Of a stretch of DNA of 64,000 nt, positions 26,051 through 35,405 are shown piece by piece. The notes under the pieces are model-generated. The model searched no databases. It was not told the DNA's origin and was given only the letters and a program-made list of their open reading frames with translations. Positions within the stretch are counted from its first letter, which is position 1. Each line of letters begins with the position of its first letter. Source of the stretch: Fluviicola taffensis DSM 16823. GTDB lineage: Bacteria; Bacteroidota; Bacteroidia; Flavobacteriales_D; Crocinitomicaceae. The DNA is taken from NCBI RefSeq assembly GCF_000194605.1, contig NC_015321.1, positions 1,054,001 to 1,118,000 of the forward strand, in the 5' to 3' direction. The translations under genes were made by a program, and so were the position numbers.

Positions 26051-29000
26051 TTAATTCGTGTCAAACCCAACCTCCAACTGCATTTCCTTCATCTCTGAGA
26101 GCATTTTGGGTGAAGGATTGATTCGTAATCGTTTGGAAGGCATTGTTACCGTCAGATTGTCTAAATGGTCTACTACGGTAAATTTCACCGAACAATTCCC
26201 CTCTTCACTTTCACTGAAAAGCGCTTCCAACTTATTCATCATCATTTGATCCAATGACTTAATGGGAATCGTGATATTGAAAGTCGCCGATTTCGTTCCC
26301 ATCATATCTTGCAATTGCTCAATGGAGTTGATGCTAAATTCAATGGGTTTCATTTTGGTAATCTTATCTGGGTATGGTCCTTCCTGAACACGTCCTTTGA
26401 TTGCTACAAACAAATCCTTCGTCAATAAGTGTTTAAATTTCAAATACGTATCTCCGAAAATATATTGCTTGTGCGTATTCGAATAATCTTCGATCAGGAT
26501 TAATCCGAAAGGTTTTCCTGTTTTGGTTGTTAAATGCTGTGCATCTGTGATAATTGCTGGAATGGTAAAATCGCGACCTAAGTGATTTTTCACATTGGAA
26601 AGTAATTCCACATTTCCATTGCAAAACGCTTCAATTTCTACTCTGAAATCATCCAGCGGGTGGCCAGAAATAAAAATTCCAACTACTTCCTTCTCCCGAT
26701 TCAATTTGTAGAGCAAGTTCCATTCTTCGGAATTCGGAATTGTGGGCTCTGGCATTTTCACATCTGCCGATTCTCCAAACATGGAAACTTGAGCCGAATT
26801 TTCATTGTCTTGCAAGCTATTTCCATATTTCAAAGCATTCTCAATGAATGTCTTTCCTCCAGCATCCAAAGCAAAATACTGCGCGCGATGAGCTCCTTTG
26901 AATGAATCAAAACAACCTGCATACGCCATACTTTCCATCGCTTTTTTATTCACAATACGTAAATTCAAGCGTTTGGTCATTTCAAAAATGGATTGGAATG
27001 AACCTTCTTCTTGTCTGTTCTCAATAATATTTTCAACCGGGCCACTTCCCAAGCCTTTGATTCCTCCTAACCCAAAGCGAATTGCTCCATGTTGATTCAC
27101 CGTAAATTCATAAGCCGATTCATTCACATCTGGCCCAAGTACTTCGATTCCCATTCGGCGACATTCTTCCATGAAGAAACTCACTTGTGCAATATCGTTC
27201 AAGTTATTAGAAAGCACAGAAGCCATGAATTCTGCTGGATAATTCGCTTTCAAATATGCCGTTTGATAAGCAATCCACGCATAACAGGTTGAATGCGATT
27301 TATTGAATGCGTAAGATGCAAATGCTTCCCAGTCTTTCCAAATTTTCTCCAATACAACTGGATCGTGACCTCTTTCTTGTCCTTGCTCCACAAACTGAGG
27401 TTTCATTTTATCCAGAATGTAGCGTTGTTTTTTACCCATAGCTTTACGCAATACATCGGCATCACCTTTGGAGAATCCCGCCAATTTTTGGGACAAAAGC
27501 ATTACTTGCTCTTGGTAAACTGTAATTCCGTAAGTTTCCTTCAAAAACTCTTCGCACGCATCTAAATCGTACTTGATTTCTTGTTCACCGTTCTTTCTTT
27601 TAATGAAATCAGGAATGTACTCAAGCGGACCTGGTCGATACAAAGCATTCATGGCAATCAAATCGGCAAATACCGACGGACGCAATTCACGCATGTATTT
27701 TTGCATTCCAGGACTCTCGTATTGGAAAATCCCTACCGTTTCACCACGTTGGAATAACTCATACGTCTTTTCGTCATCTATAGGGAAAGTATCTGGGTCT
27801 AAATCAATATCGTGGCGTTTTTTGACATTCTTGACTGCATCTTTGATCAAAGTCAAAGTCTTCAGACCCAAGAAGTCCATTTTCAACAACCCAGCTTCTT
27901 CAGCAACCGAGTTATCAAATTGCGTACACCACATCCCTGTATCTTTTGCAAGAGAAACAGGAACAAAATTGGTGATATCATCTGGAGTGATAATGACTCC
28001 ACAAGCGTGAATTCCGGTATTTCGAACAGAGCCTTCAATACGCTGTGCTTGTCTTAAAACTTGCGCACGCATATCGGTTCCTTTGGAAACAGCACGCAAT
28101 TCTTGCACATTTGCTAAATCTTGCGGACTATTCGCCAATTTTTCAGCTAATTTGGGTTCTTCCCAATTGAAAATGGCATCCAATGTAAAATTATCGGGAA
28201 TTAACTTCGCCAATAAATTCGTGTCCATCAAAGGCAAATCCAATACACGACCAGCATCACGAATGGAAGACTTCGCAGCCATTGTTCCATACGTAATAAT
28301 TTGTGCTACTTGATTAGAGCCATATTTTTCAATTACCCAATCAATTACTCGACCACGACCTTCATCGTCGAAATCGATATCGATATCGGGCATGGAAACA
28401 CGATCGGGGTTCAAGAAACGCTCAAAGAGCAAATCGTATGCAATTGGATCGACATTCGTAATTCCAGTACAATAGGCAACTGCCGAACCTGCTGCCGAAC
28501 CACGACCAGGACCTACAGCAACTCCCATATCTCGAGCCGCTTGACAAAAATCCTGTACAATCAAGAAATATCCCGGATATCCCGTTTTCTCCACTGTTGC
28601 TAACTCAAAGTCGAGTCGATCGCGAATTTCATCCGTTATTTCAGGATATCTTTTAGCGGCTCCTTCGTAAGTCAAATGTCTTAAAAATGCATTCTCTCCT
28701 CTTTTTCCTCCATCAATGGCATCTTGAGGATCTTTGAATTCATCTGGAATATCAAATGCTGGAAGGAGAACTTCACGCGCCAAAGGATAATGCTCGATTT
28801 TCCCCAATATTTCGCTGATACTTTCAATTGCCTCTGGTAAATCCAAAAACAATTCCTTCATTTCGTCAGCCGACTTGAAATAATATTCTTCGTTTTCCAA
28901 TCCAAATCGGAAATTTCGTCCTTTTCCTTTCGGCGTAGTTACTTGCTCACCATCTCTGACGCAAAGCAAAATATCATGTGTATTGGCGTCTTCCCTCGAA

Positions 29001-30442
29001 CCGTAAAACGTATTGTTTGTTGCAACCAGTTTTACCTCATGTTTTTGTGCCAATTTAATCAAAGAAGCATTTACGCGATTTTCATCTTCTTGTCCGTGGC
29101 GCATAATCTCCACATACAAATCTTCACCAAACAGATTTTTCCACCAAACGAGTGCTTCTTCTGCTTGTTTTTCACCCACATTCAGTAACAAACTAGGAAT
29201 TTCTCCATTCAAACCACCAGTCAATACAATCAGATCTTCGTGGTACTGCTCTACTGCCGATTTATCGATACGCGGAACATAATACATTCCTTCCGTATGA
29301 GATATCGATGCGAGTTTTATGAGGTTGTGGTATCCTTTTTTGTTCTTCGCGATGAAAACAACCAATGAACCGTTGTCTTTTACACTTTTATCCAATCTAT
29401 CGCGACAAACGTACATTTCGCAACCAATAATTGGCAGCAATGGCTTTTTAGAAATCGTCTGTCCGTTTTCCTCCGCTTCTTTGCGTTCTGCTTCAATTTC
29501 ACTGTTGATTCCAGCAATTGCTTTCTCAAAATGAAAGGCTGCCATCATGTTTCCAATATCCGTCAAAGCAACAGCAGGCATATTGTGCTTCACAGCTTGC
29601 TTCACCAATCCTTTCACATTCATGGTGGATTGAAGAATGGTGAACTGTGTATGATTGTGCAAATGAACGAATGGAACATCTTTCAATCGCTCTCTTGCTG
29701 CAGATTCATCAATCGAAGCAGAATCATCTCCAACAGCTTGCTTTTTGAGCTTCGCACTTGCTTCTTTGAGATTCAGATGCGTTAATCCAATTGGTTGAAT
29801 GAAATCTGGATTCGCAATCTTGAATCGATTGAAGAACTCCAACTCAACCTTTAGCTCTTCAGCAGTGAAAACCTCGCGACGAACCAATTCAAAGAAACAA
29901 CGTGTCGTTGCTTCCACATCGGCAGTGGCATTGTGAGCTTCTCCAAAAGGAACATTGAATAAAAAACTATGTAATTCGGTGAGAGTAGGCAACTTGAATT
30001 TCCCCCCTCGTCCACCAGGAATTTTACACAAATTTGCCGTTACTTCCGTACATGTATCGAGCACTGGAAGATCGTGCATATTGGTAGCCACTTGAGTTCG
30101 CAAAAACTCTGCTCCCATGATATTTAAGTCGAAACCGATATTTTGTCCGACTACAAATTGTGATTTTCGTAAAACTTCATTGAATTCCGCGATAACATCT
30201 TCCAAATCTTGACCTTGCTCCAAAGCCAATTCGGTAGAAATTCCGTGAATTCGTTCCGCATCGTAGGGAATATCAAATCCATCTGGGCGAATGAGATAGT
30301 CTTTCGCTTCGATTAAATTTCCCAGTTCATCATGCAACTGCCAAGCAATCTGAATTGCTCGTGGCCAATTGTCTAAATCGGTCAAAGGAGCATTCCAATC
30401 TCGCGGTAAACCAGTTGTTTCGGTATCGAAAATTAAAAACAT
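26051..30442 (-). CDS. dnaE: DNA polymerase III alpha subunit with fused N-terminal exonuclease
   Basis: 1463 aa, far longer than the ~1160 aa E. coli DnaE. Residues 1-200 are a DnaQ-type DEDDh exonuclease: FDTETTGLP, VVGQNIGFDLNIM, VLDTCTEVT and HNATADVEAT. This is followed by the PHP domain (HLHNHTQFTILQSTMNVKGL), the palm with PDIDIDFDDEGRGR, helix-hairpin-helix and OB-fold regions. The separate dnaQ of gammaproteobacteria is thus replaced by a covalent proofreading domain at the N-terminus; in PolC the exonuclease is instead inserted in PHP. Such fusions are known in Bacteroidota. A TATCTTTA box lies just upstream of the start (minus strand). Confidence 0.92.
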   Translation of the reverse strand: MFLIFDTETTGLPRDWNAPLTDLDNWPRAIQIAWQLHDELGNLIEAKDYLIRPDGFDIPYDAERIHGISTELALEQGQDLEDVIAEFNEVLRKSQFVVGQNIGFDLNIMGAEFLRTQVATNMHDLPVLDTCTEVTANLCKIPGGRGGKFKLPTLTELHSFLFNVPFGEAHNATADVEATTRCFFELVRREVFTAEELKVELEFFNRFKIANPDFIQPIGLTHLNLKEASAKLKKQAVGDDSASIDESAARERLKDVPFVHLHNHTQFTILQSTMNVKGLVKQAVKHNMPAVALTDIGNMMAAFHFEKAIAGINSEIEAERKEAEENGQTISKKPLLPIIGCEMYVCRDRLDKSVKDNGSLVVFIAKNKKGYHNLIKLASISHTEGMYYVPRIDKSAVEQYHEDLIVLTGGLNGEIPSLLLNVGEKQAEEALVWWKNLFGEDLYVEIMRHGQEDENRVNASLIKLAQKHEVKLVATNNTFYGSREDANTHDILLCVRDGEQVTTPKGKGRNFRFGLENEEYYFKSADEMKELFLDLPEAIESISEILGKIEHYPLAREVLLPAFDIPDEFKDPQDAIDGGKRGENAFLRHLTYEGAAKRYPEITDEIRDRLDFELATVEKTGYPGYFLIVQDFCQAARDMGVAVGPGRGSAAGSAVAYCTGITNVDPIAYDLLFERFLNPDRVSMPDIDIDFDDEGRGRVIDWVIEKYGSNQVAQIITYGTMAAKSSIRDAGRVLDLPLMDTNLLAKLIPDNFTLDAIFNWEEPKLAEKLANSPQDLANVQELRAVSKGTDMRAQVLRQAQRIEGSVRNTGIHACGVIITPDDITNFVPVSLAKDTGMWCTQFDNSVAEEAGLLKMDFLGLKTLTLIKDAVKNVKKRHDIDLDPDTFPIDDEKTYELFQRGETVGIFQYESPGMQKYMRELRPSVFADLIAMNALYRPGPLEYIPDFIKRKNGEQEIKYDLDACEEFLKETYGITVYQEQVMLLSQKLAGFSKGDADVLRKAMGKKQRYILDKMKPQFVEQGQERGHDPVVLEKIWKDWEAFASYAFNKSHSTCYAWIAYQTAYLKANYPAEFMASVLSNNLNDIAQVSFFMEECRRMGIEVLGPDVNESAYEFTVNQHGAIRFGLGGIKGLGSGPVENIIENRQEEGSFQSIFEMTKRLNLRIVNKKAMESMAYAGCFDSFKGAHRAQYFALDAGGKTFIENALKYGNSLQDNENSAQVSMFGESADVKMPEPTIPNSEEWNLLYKLNREKEVVGIFISGHPLDDFRVEIEAFCNGNVELLSNVKNHLGRDFTIPAIITDAQHLTTKTGKPFGLILIEDYSNTHKQYIFGDTYLKFKHLLTKDLFVAIKGRVQEGPYPDKITKMKPIEFSINSIEQLQDMMGTKSATFNITIPIKSLDQMMMNKLEALFSESEEGNCSVKFTVVDHLDNLTVTMPSKRLRINPSPKMLSEMKEMQLEVGFDTN

Positions 30443-30640
30443 GATGAGTCCTTTTTTGGGACAATAAAGATAGTTAAAAGAAAGGGACGAATAAAATCAA
30501 GACAGGCGCTTGTTAATAACTCATCCCTATTTTTAGAAAGTTTTGAGAATTAATCACCCATCATCTAAATAAAGATTCAAATTGTCGAATTCGCTAATTC
30601 GCTAAATAGCGAACCAATACCATGGTAACTATTTAGTTAT

Positions 30641-31066
30641 TCAATCTACCAAAATAGGCGTTTCTTCTGCAGGCAGCACAGTTCCTTTGATATACAGAAT
30701 TCTTACTGGATCACTCTCTATATTTGTGCTTACTGTAAAACTCTTGTTAATCGGTCCCACTCGATTGGAATCGTACTTCACTTTGATAAATCCTTTTCCT
30801 CCTGGAGCAACTGGTTCCTTTGACCAATCTGCAACCGTGCACGAACAAGATCCTTTGACACTAGTAATAACCAATGGTTCATTCCCGGTATTTACAAACT
30901 CAAAAATATAAGTAGTATTCCCTTGGAAACGAATTTCCCCATAATCATGAGTTTCTTTTACGAAAGAAATTTTCGGCCCATTTGCTACTTCCTCTTGCGC
31001 ATAAAGTTGATTAAAACTTAGCAATGCAACACACGTCATCACGATGTTTAATAGAATTGTTTTCAT
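30641..31066 (-). CDS. DUF1573 exported protein
   Basis: 141 aa with a signal peptide (cleavage near LYAQ, residue 24). A single DUF1573 domain shows FVKETHDYGEIRFQGNTTYI, FEFVNTGNEPLVITSVKGSCSCTV, then WSKEPVAPGGKGFIKVKYDS. The fold resembles ASH/immunoglobulin domains. The two Cys in GSCSCTV are conserved in the family. It is close in sequence to the protein at 32019-32465, so the two are paralogues. Role unknown; family members are periplasmic in Bacteroidota. Confidence 0.8.
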   Translation of the reverse strand: MKTILLNIVMTCVALLSFNQLYAQEEVANGPKISFVKETHDYGEIRFQGNTTYIFEFVNTGNEPLVITSVKGSCSCTVADWSKEPVAPGGKGFIKVKYDSNRVGPINKSFTVSTNIESDPVRILYIKGTVLPAEETPILVD

Positions 31067-31228
31067 AAGTATATTGTTTAATATGAATGCAATCTAGAGA
31101 GATAAATCCGAGAAAGATGAATGATTAACAGGATCTTAACTCAAGTCTTAAATAGGTGTTAAAAAGTGATTCTACGAAGAACGTTTTTAAGTTAATGATC
31201 ACTCCACAAACGATAAAACTTCTTATAC

Positions 31229-31452
31229 GTTACTTTTTTCCAAGGCTGAAAGAATGAGTGCTGCTCATGAAGACGAGGCATGACTTTCACAAAAAGTCAA
31301 ATGCCGAGGTAGTAACCAAAAATGCCTTTTCCCAATTACATCCTTCAAGCAGCCTTCCCTTTCTGACTGATCTTAGGAAAGACGAGGTCAGGACCTCAAA
31401 TGGAAAAACCACAGCAGTTTTACAAACGCTGTGGTTTATGCCACTTTCCTAG
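31229..31452 (+). repeat. Dispersed repeat, copy 1 (inverted partner at 35140-35305)
   Basis: About 224 bp that begins GTTACTTTTTTCCAAGGC and ends CACTTTCCTAG. The end part (31363-31452) is nearly identical to the reverse complement of 35140-35230. An internal part (about 31249-31310) is present only here. It contains a CCACAGC...GCTGTGG stem and a GAGGTC/GACCTC stem. It lies in the 567-bp gap 31067-31633, where I see no gene; a 64-codon frame inside the repeat has no family resemblance. Confidence 0.75.
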
Positions 31453-31633
31453 TCCAGTAGCAGAAACGGAAGTCCTTTTCTTCCAAGTTACAGATAGAAT
31501 AACGGGTAATCATTTTTTCTTCGAAGTTGGAATCTCCCTGTCGTGTAATTGGGATTGAGTCCGCAGCTAATAAATTAGTCGATAAGATGACTAATTTTAT
31601 TACCGAAGAGTAAGACGAGAAATAAATAGAACA

Positions 31634-32008
31634 TTAATCTTCCTCGGGAATCACGAACACTTTGAAGCGTACTTTTTCGGTTCCCTTTTTGGTGTTGGTA
31701 ATCAAAATAATGGATCGGTCTTGTTCGTAGTATTTTCCTTTGGTTTCAAAATTTACCTGAATAATTCCAGTGTCACCCGGGAGAATGGGAGCTGGAAGAA
31801 TGACTTTGGTACACGGACAAGAAACTTTATAGTCAGAGATAACCAATTCATCGGTTCCTGTATTTGTAATGACAAAATCATGTGTAATGACAGGACCTTC
31901 TTTTGTTTTAGGGAATGTAAACGTGCCTTTATCAACAGAAAATTCCGCTTTCTGACCGATGCAGAAAGCGGAATTTAGTATTACAAATGCGATAATGAAA
32001 TAACGCAT
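31634..32008 (-). CDS. DUF1573 exported protein, shorter member
   Basis: 124 aa with a signal peptide (cleavage near CIGQ). It keeps the DUF1573 core (HDFVITNTGTDELVISDYKVSCPCTKV, LPGDTGIIQVNFETKGKYYEQ), but lacks the WSKEP segment and is more diverged than its neighbours. It starts 10 bp after the stop of the DUF1573 gene upstream, so the two are cotranscribed. Role unknown. Confidence 0.75.
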   Translation of the reverse strand: MRYFIIAFVILNSAFCIGQKAEFSVDKGTFTFPKTKEGPVITHDFVITNTGTDELVISDYKVSCPCTKVILPAPILPGDTGIIQVNFETKGKYYEQDRSIILITNTKKGTEKVRFKVFVIPEED

Positions 32009-32018
32009 CTTATTTTTC

Positions 32019-32465
32019 TTAGTTGTTTGTTGGAGCTCCTCCGTTGTTTACAGGGCTTGTTCCTTCTGGTTGTGGAGCAACATTTCCTTTAATACGGATT
32101 GTTTTTGTTGGCTCATTCACTGCGTTTGAAGTGATTGTAACCATTTTGTTGATTACACCAGAACGTTTTGTGTCATACTTCACAGTAATTACACCTTTCG
32201 CTCCTGGAGCAATTGGTTCTTTCGGCCACTCAGGAACCGTACAACCACAAGATCCTTTTGCATTTGAAATAATCAATGGAGCATTTCCAGTGTTTGTAAA
32301 AGAAAACGTACAAGCTCCGTTAGCACCATATTTGATATTTCCGTAATCATGTGTTTCTTTCACGAACTCGATTTTAGCTCCGTTTTGTACTTCTTGAGCT
32401 ACCGCAGTGTTTGCACCGATCACAGCTACAAAAGCCAACATCATTGTAAATAATACTTTTTTCAT
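32019..32465 (-). CDS. DUF1573 exported protein
   Basis: 148 aa with a signal peptide (cleavage near AVAQ, residue 24). It has IEFVKETHDYGNIKYGANG, CTFSFTNTGNAPLIISNAKGSC, GCTVPEWPKEPIAPGAKGVIT, VKYDTKRSG, followed by a Pro/Asn-rich tail. It is clearly paralogous to the protein at 30641-31066. It heads a two-gene operon with the shorter DUF1573 gene and has a plausible promoter at 32486-32512. Confidence 0.8.
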   Translation of the reverse strand: MKKVLFTMMLAFVAVIGANTAVAQEVQNGAKIEFVKETHDYGNIKYGANGACTFSFTNTGNAPLIISNAKGSCGCTVPEWPKEPIAPGAKGVITVKYDTKRSGVINKMVTITSNAVNEPTKTIRIKGNVAPQPEGTSPVNNGGAPTNN

Positions 32466-32485
32466 TTTGTTTCTTTTAGTTGTTG

Positions 32486-32512
32486 TAAATATAGATTATA
32501 AAGTTTTACCAA
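32486..32512 (-). promoter_or_regulatory. Promoter of the DUF1573 pair (minus strand)
   Basis: Read on the minus strand: TTG (32512-32510), 16 bp, TATATTTA (32493-32486), close to the Bacteroidota consensus, about 20 bp upstream of the ATG. Confidence 0.45.
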
Positions 32513-32555
32513 TTTATTTCTTTAACACATAGTTAACGAAAATCATTCCAAAATA

Positions 32556-33122
32556 CTAATTTGCCTTTGAAATGAACTCTTCAAAAGTCAAATCAACATA
32601 TTTTAGACGTTTTTCTATTTGTTTTCGTTGCGCTGGATCCATTTTCGGATTCTCTTTTAACAACAATTCATAGTAAAGCTTTACTTTATCTTTTTGTCTT
32701 GGTTTCACGAACACATCATACGAACCAGCCAAACTCTCCAACACCATTGCTCTGTTTTTATAGGTCGAATAGCGCATAATTAACGAATCGGCAATCATTA
32801 CTGATCGTTGGTTCAAACCTGCAGAAGCAAAAATAATGTGTGCTTTATCCATGTATCTTGGAGCTTCATCCGATTTAGGGAATCGGTGAGTAATGGCTAA
32901 ACACTTTTCAGCATACACAACAGCTGTTTCAGGCGAAAATTCCAAAGTCCCCGTTTTTGAAGCCGCTTTCAATGAATCTTCAAATGCTTTCACTGCTTTA
33001 ACGGATTCTTCCAAACCTTTCTCTGAAACCTGACTTGAAACTTCTTTTGTTTTTTCATCTGTTGAACCGGAAGAACAAGCAACCAAAAATCCTAAAAAGC
33101 CAACCAATCCTATATTTTTCAT
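32556..33122 (-). CDS. Putative lipoprotein with helical repeats
   Basis: 188 aa. The lipoprotein signal FLVAC puts the Cys at residue 16, followed by SSGSTDEKTKE. The mature part is entirely helical with TPR-like spacing (TAVVYAEKCLAITHRFPKSDEAP, VMIADSLIMRYSTYKNRAMVLE, VKLYYELLLKENPKM). Its start overlaps the def stop codon (TAATG), so translation is coupled to peptide deformylase. A role in outer-membrane assembly is possible for such TPR lipoproteins but not shown. Confidence 0.65.
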   Translation of the reverse strand: MKNIGLVGFLGFLVACSSGSTDEKTKEVSSQVSEKGLEESVKAVKAFEDSLKAASKTGTLEFSPETAVVYAEKCLAITHRFPKSDEAPRYMDKAHIIFASAGLNQRSVMIADSLIMRYSTYKNRAMVLESLAGSYDVFVKPRQKDKVKLYYELLLKENPKMDPAQRKQIEKRLKYVDLTFEEFISKAN

Positions 33123-33718
33123 TATTTACCTTTTTTAAACGATGGAAACTTCATTTTATATGCCACAGAAATCAATCCCTGAGAAATATTCTGAAGTCTT
33201 TTTGAAAGCAATCTTCTTTTCAGCACAGAAAGATGGTCTGTAAACAAGACGCCTTCGATGTGATCGTATTCGTGTTGAATGATGCGCGCTTTATATCCGT
33301 CGAACCACTCATCATGCAATTGCCAATTTTCATCGTAATAGGTGATGCGAATTTTTTCCTTGCGCATAACTTCCTCTCGAATCTTTGGAATACTCAAGCA
33401 TCCTTCATGAAAACCCCAAGATTCACCCGTTTCTTCTTCAATAATTGGATTGATGAAAACACGTTTGAATCCTTCCATTCCTTCCGCTTTCGGATCTTCT
33501 TCTTCGTCCTCGTCAGTTTCAGCAAACGGACTTCCATCCACCACAAACAAACGAATTGATCGATTGATCTGAGGAGCAGCCAAACCAACTCCAGATGCTT
33601 CATACATCGTCTCGAACATGTCTTCGATCAGTTTTTTTAATTCTGGATAATTCGCATCAATTTCGACCGCTTCCTTTTTAAGGACTGGATCACCGTAAGC
33701 AACAATTGGCAATATCAT
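33122..33718 (-). CDS. def: Peptide deformylase
   Basis: 198 aa metalloenzyme that removes the formyl group from nascent N-terminal methionine. All three family motifs are present: GLAAPQI, EGCLSIP and QHEYDH (the Cys and two His bind the metal). A short acidic insert of about 20 residues (SPFAETDEDEEEDPKAEG) sits between motifs 1 and 2. I take the ATG at 33718, since the longer frame needs a TTG at 33739. It is translationally coupled to the following lipoprotein gene. Confidence 0.93.
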   Translation of the reverse strand: MILPIVAYGDPVLKKEAVEIDANYPELKKLIEDMFETMYEASGVGLAAPQINRSIRLFVVDGSPFAETDEDEEEDPKAEGMEGFKRVFINPIIEEETGESWGFHEGCLSIPKIREEVMRKEKIRITYYDENWQLHDEWFDGYKARIIQHEYDHIEGVLFTDHLSVLKRRLLSKRLQNISQGLISVAYKMKFPSFKKGK

Positions 33719-34091
33719 TTTATCTTTTTTTAATCTCAACTATAGAATCGGATGACGATTCCTCTTTTTAATACCATTTCAGTCAGTTCAAAAGTTGAAA
33801 AAGTGCAATGGTTCAATTTGAACTTTTTGAACATTGAAACTCTTTGAACCTTTTTAACTTGTTACAAAGTTAGGAAATAGAGTCTTTCGAAATACTTTTC
33901 CTTATTCTAACGTGAGTTTGGAACAAGAATTTTGTCAGAACGCTTTATAAATTGTTGGTAATCCTCAAAAAGCAACCTAAAAAGCTATTCTGAAAAAAAG
34001 TGTCTCCTTCGTTAAATTTACGCGCGATAGCTGGTTATCCCTTGCAAATTTGCCTAGTAGCCAACTTTTTTTGAGAATTCTGACCGTATTC
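33719..34091. other. Intergenic region without gene
   Basis: About 370 bp between def and ruvX (both minus strand). The left part holds short repeats of TTGAAC/GTTCAA (e.g. TTGAACTTTTTGAAC near 33820) that also occur near 8240-8300 before the photolyase gene. I see no promoter that I trust and no open frame. Confidence 0.4.
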
Positions 34092-34520
34092 TTATCTCAA
34101 ACTCCCGTTTAAGCGGGTTTGAAGGTAATCTTGAAGAATAATTGTGGCACTTACCGTATCAATCAATCCTTTTTGCTCCCGATCTTTCTTCTTCAAGCCA
34201 CTTTGAGCAATTACAGCTGAAGCCATTTTGGAAGTAAATCGTTCGTCGAGCATACAAACCAACACTTCTGGAAACACTTTCTGAACCGCTTCTTTCAATA
34301 AACGTACATTTTGGGTAATGTGTGAGTCGGAAGTGTCTAATCTTTTGGGTTCGCCAATTACAATTTCGGTAATTTTCTCTTTGGAAACGAGTTTTTTCAA
34401 TTCGTCCATGAGGGTTTTACTATCGATGGTTTGGAGTCCAAACGCAAAGATTTTCGACTCATCGGAAAGTGCGAGGCCTGTTCTTTTTAGACCGAAATCG
34501 ATTGCAAGGATTTTTGACAA
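34092..34520 (-). CDS. ruvX: Putative pre-16S rRNA nuclease / Holliday-junction resolvase-like YqgF
   Basis: 142 aa RNase H-fold protein of the YqgF/RuvX family. The acidic residues are in LAIDFGLKRTGLALSD, IVIGEPKR and LDERFTSKMA, with the final DTVSATIILQDYL. E. coli YqgF processes the 5' end of 16S rRNA; older annotations call the family a Holliday-junction resolvase. Length is normal. The 885-bp region upstream of its start contains repeats, not genes. Confidence 0.88.
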   Translation of the reverse strand: MSKILAIDFGLKRTGLALSDESKIFAFGLQTIDSKTLMDELKKLVSKEKITEIVIGEPKRLDTSDSHITQNVRLLKEAVQKVFPEVLVCMLDERFTSKMASAVIAQSGLKKKDREQKGLIDTVSATIILQDYLQTRLNGSLR

Positions 34521-34595
34521 AAGCTTATTATTAATAATTAGGGTGTAAAAATACGGTTATTAATGCTTAGTATTCTTACTTACCTTACAGCTTTC

Positions 34596-34830
34596 GCACT
34601 AACGTTTGTTGCTGTGCGTCTTCATCCGTTTTACGGATTCTTACCAAGGCATAAAAAGTAGGCAAAAATGCCTTATAGCGCCATTCAAAGCCGCAAAGCA
34701 AAAAAGCCAACTCCTTCTTTTTCTGAAAAAAGGGCTGATTCTGAAGAATCAAAACGTAAACGCTTTTTTCGAAAAAATACGTCATTGACTTTTTTCGAGC
34801 TTTACTTCTGGAATGGCGCTGATGCTTCGA
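34596..34830. repeat. Repeat-like intergenic block with GCACTAACGTTTG
   Basis: It starts with GCACTAACGTTTG (34596-34608), followed by GTCTTC as in the copies at 7843 and 39631. Inside, GCGCCATTC (near 34679) and GAATGGCGC (near 34813) are inverted copies about 130 bp apart, and short AT-rich stems fill the interior. The block lies in the gap 34521-35139 and has no recognised gene; an 85-codon minus-strand frame is low-complexity. Confidence 0.45.
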
Positions 34831-35139
34831 GTTAACAATCATTGTAAATTGTAGCGAATAATCTTAAAATTCGATTTCAAAGAAGATTTAATGATAAAAA
34901 ATTAGATGCTTATTTTCGAAAGTTACAGGATAATGGCCCTTTTCAACCCCAAATTATCTTCCGATTTAGAATCATTCTATAAATCAAGGAGGTTTAAAAA
35001 AAATTTAATTGATTGGAAAATTTTATCTGCGGACAAAATCCCAATTACACGACAGAGAAATTTCAACTTCGAAGGGATTATCTTTATCCGTCCTAAAAAT
35101 GTCTTCTGAAAGAAAAAGCCTTTCATTTCTGTTACTGAA

Positions 35140-35305
35140 CTAGGAAAGTGGCATAAACCACAGCGTTTGTAAAACTGCTGGGGTTTTCCATTTGAGGTCC
35201 TGACCTCGTCTTTCCTTTGATCAGTCAGAAATGGAAGGCTGCTCGAAAGTCGTAATTGGGATGAAGGCGTTTTTGCTTACTTTTTTGGCCTTGGAAAAAA
35301 GTAAG
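35140..35305 (-). repeat. Dispersed repeat, copy 2 (inverted)
   Basis: 166 bp. Read on the minus strand it begins TTACTTTTTTCCAAGGC and ends CACTTTCCTAG, as copy 1 at 31229-31452. The 90 bp nearest the start is almost identical to copy 1, including GGAAAGACGAGGTC and the CCACAGC...GCTGTGG stem. The interior differs: copy 1 carries about 60 extra bases. Together they frame 31.2-35.3 kb as an inverted repeat. Confidence 0.75.
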
Positions 35306-35381
35306 AAGATTGTGGTTTAGATGTAGTTTTTATTTGATAACGATGATTCCGGAAGGAGAAACCTTATTTTCATTTAATTCC

Positions 35382-35389
35382 TACCTTTG
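35382..35389 (+). promoter_or_regulatory. Candidate -7 box of dapD
   Basis: TACCTTTG fits TAnnTTTG and lies 16 bp before the ATG at 35406. No matching TTG was found at -33. Confidence 0.4.
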
Positions 35390-35405
35390 TCGAAAATCAA
35401 AAAAT

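Noticed and set aside
26058-29785. Many 60-145-codon plus-strand frames opposite dnaE
   Set aside because: They are antisense shadows of a clearly coding 1463-aa gene.
31258-31452. 64-codon frame in the 31.2 kb repeat
   Set aside because: It lies entirely inside a dispersed repeat and is not kept in the inverted copy at 35140.
34585-34842. 85-codon minus-strand frame and 60-codon plus-strand frame
   Set aside because: Low-complexity Lys/Phe-rich products from a repeat-like block; no start signal or family resemblance.
34906-35109. 67-codon frame upstream of the second repeat copy
   Set aside because: No signal, no family pattern, no neighbour context. A degraded gene end is possible but not supportable.
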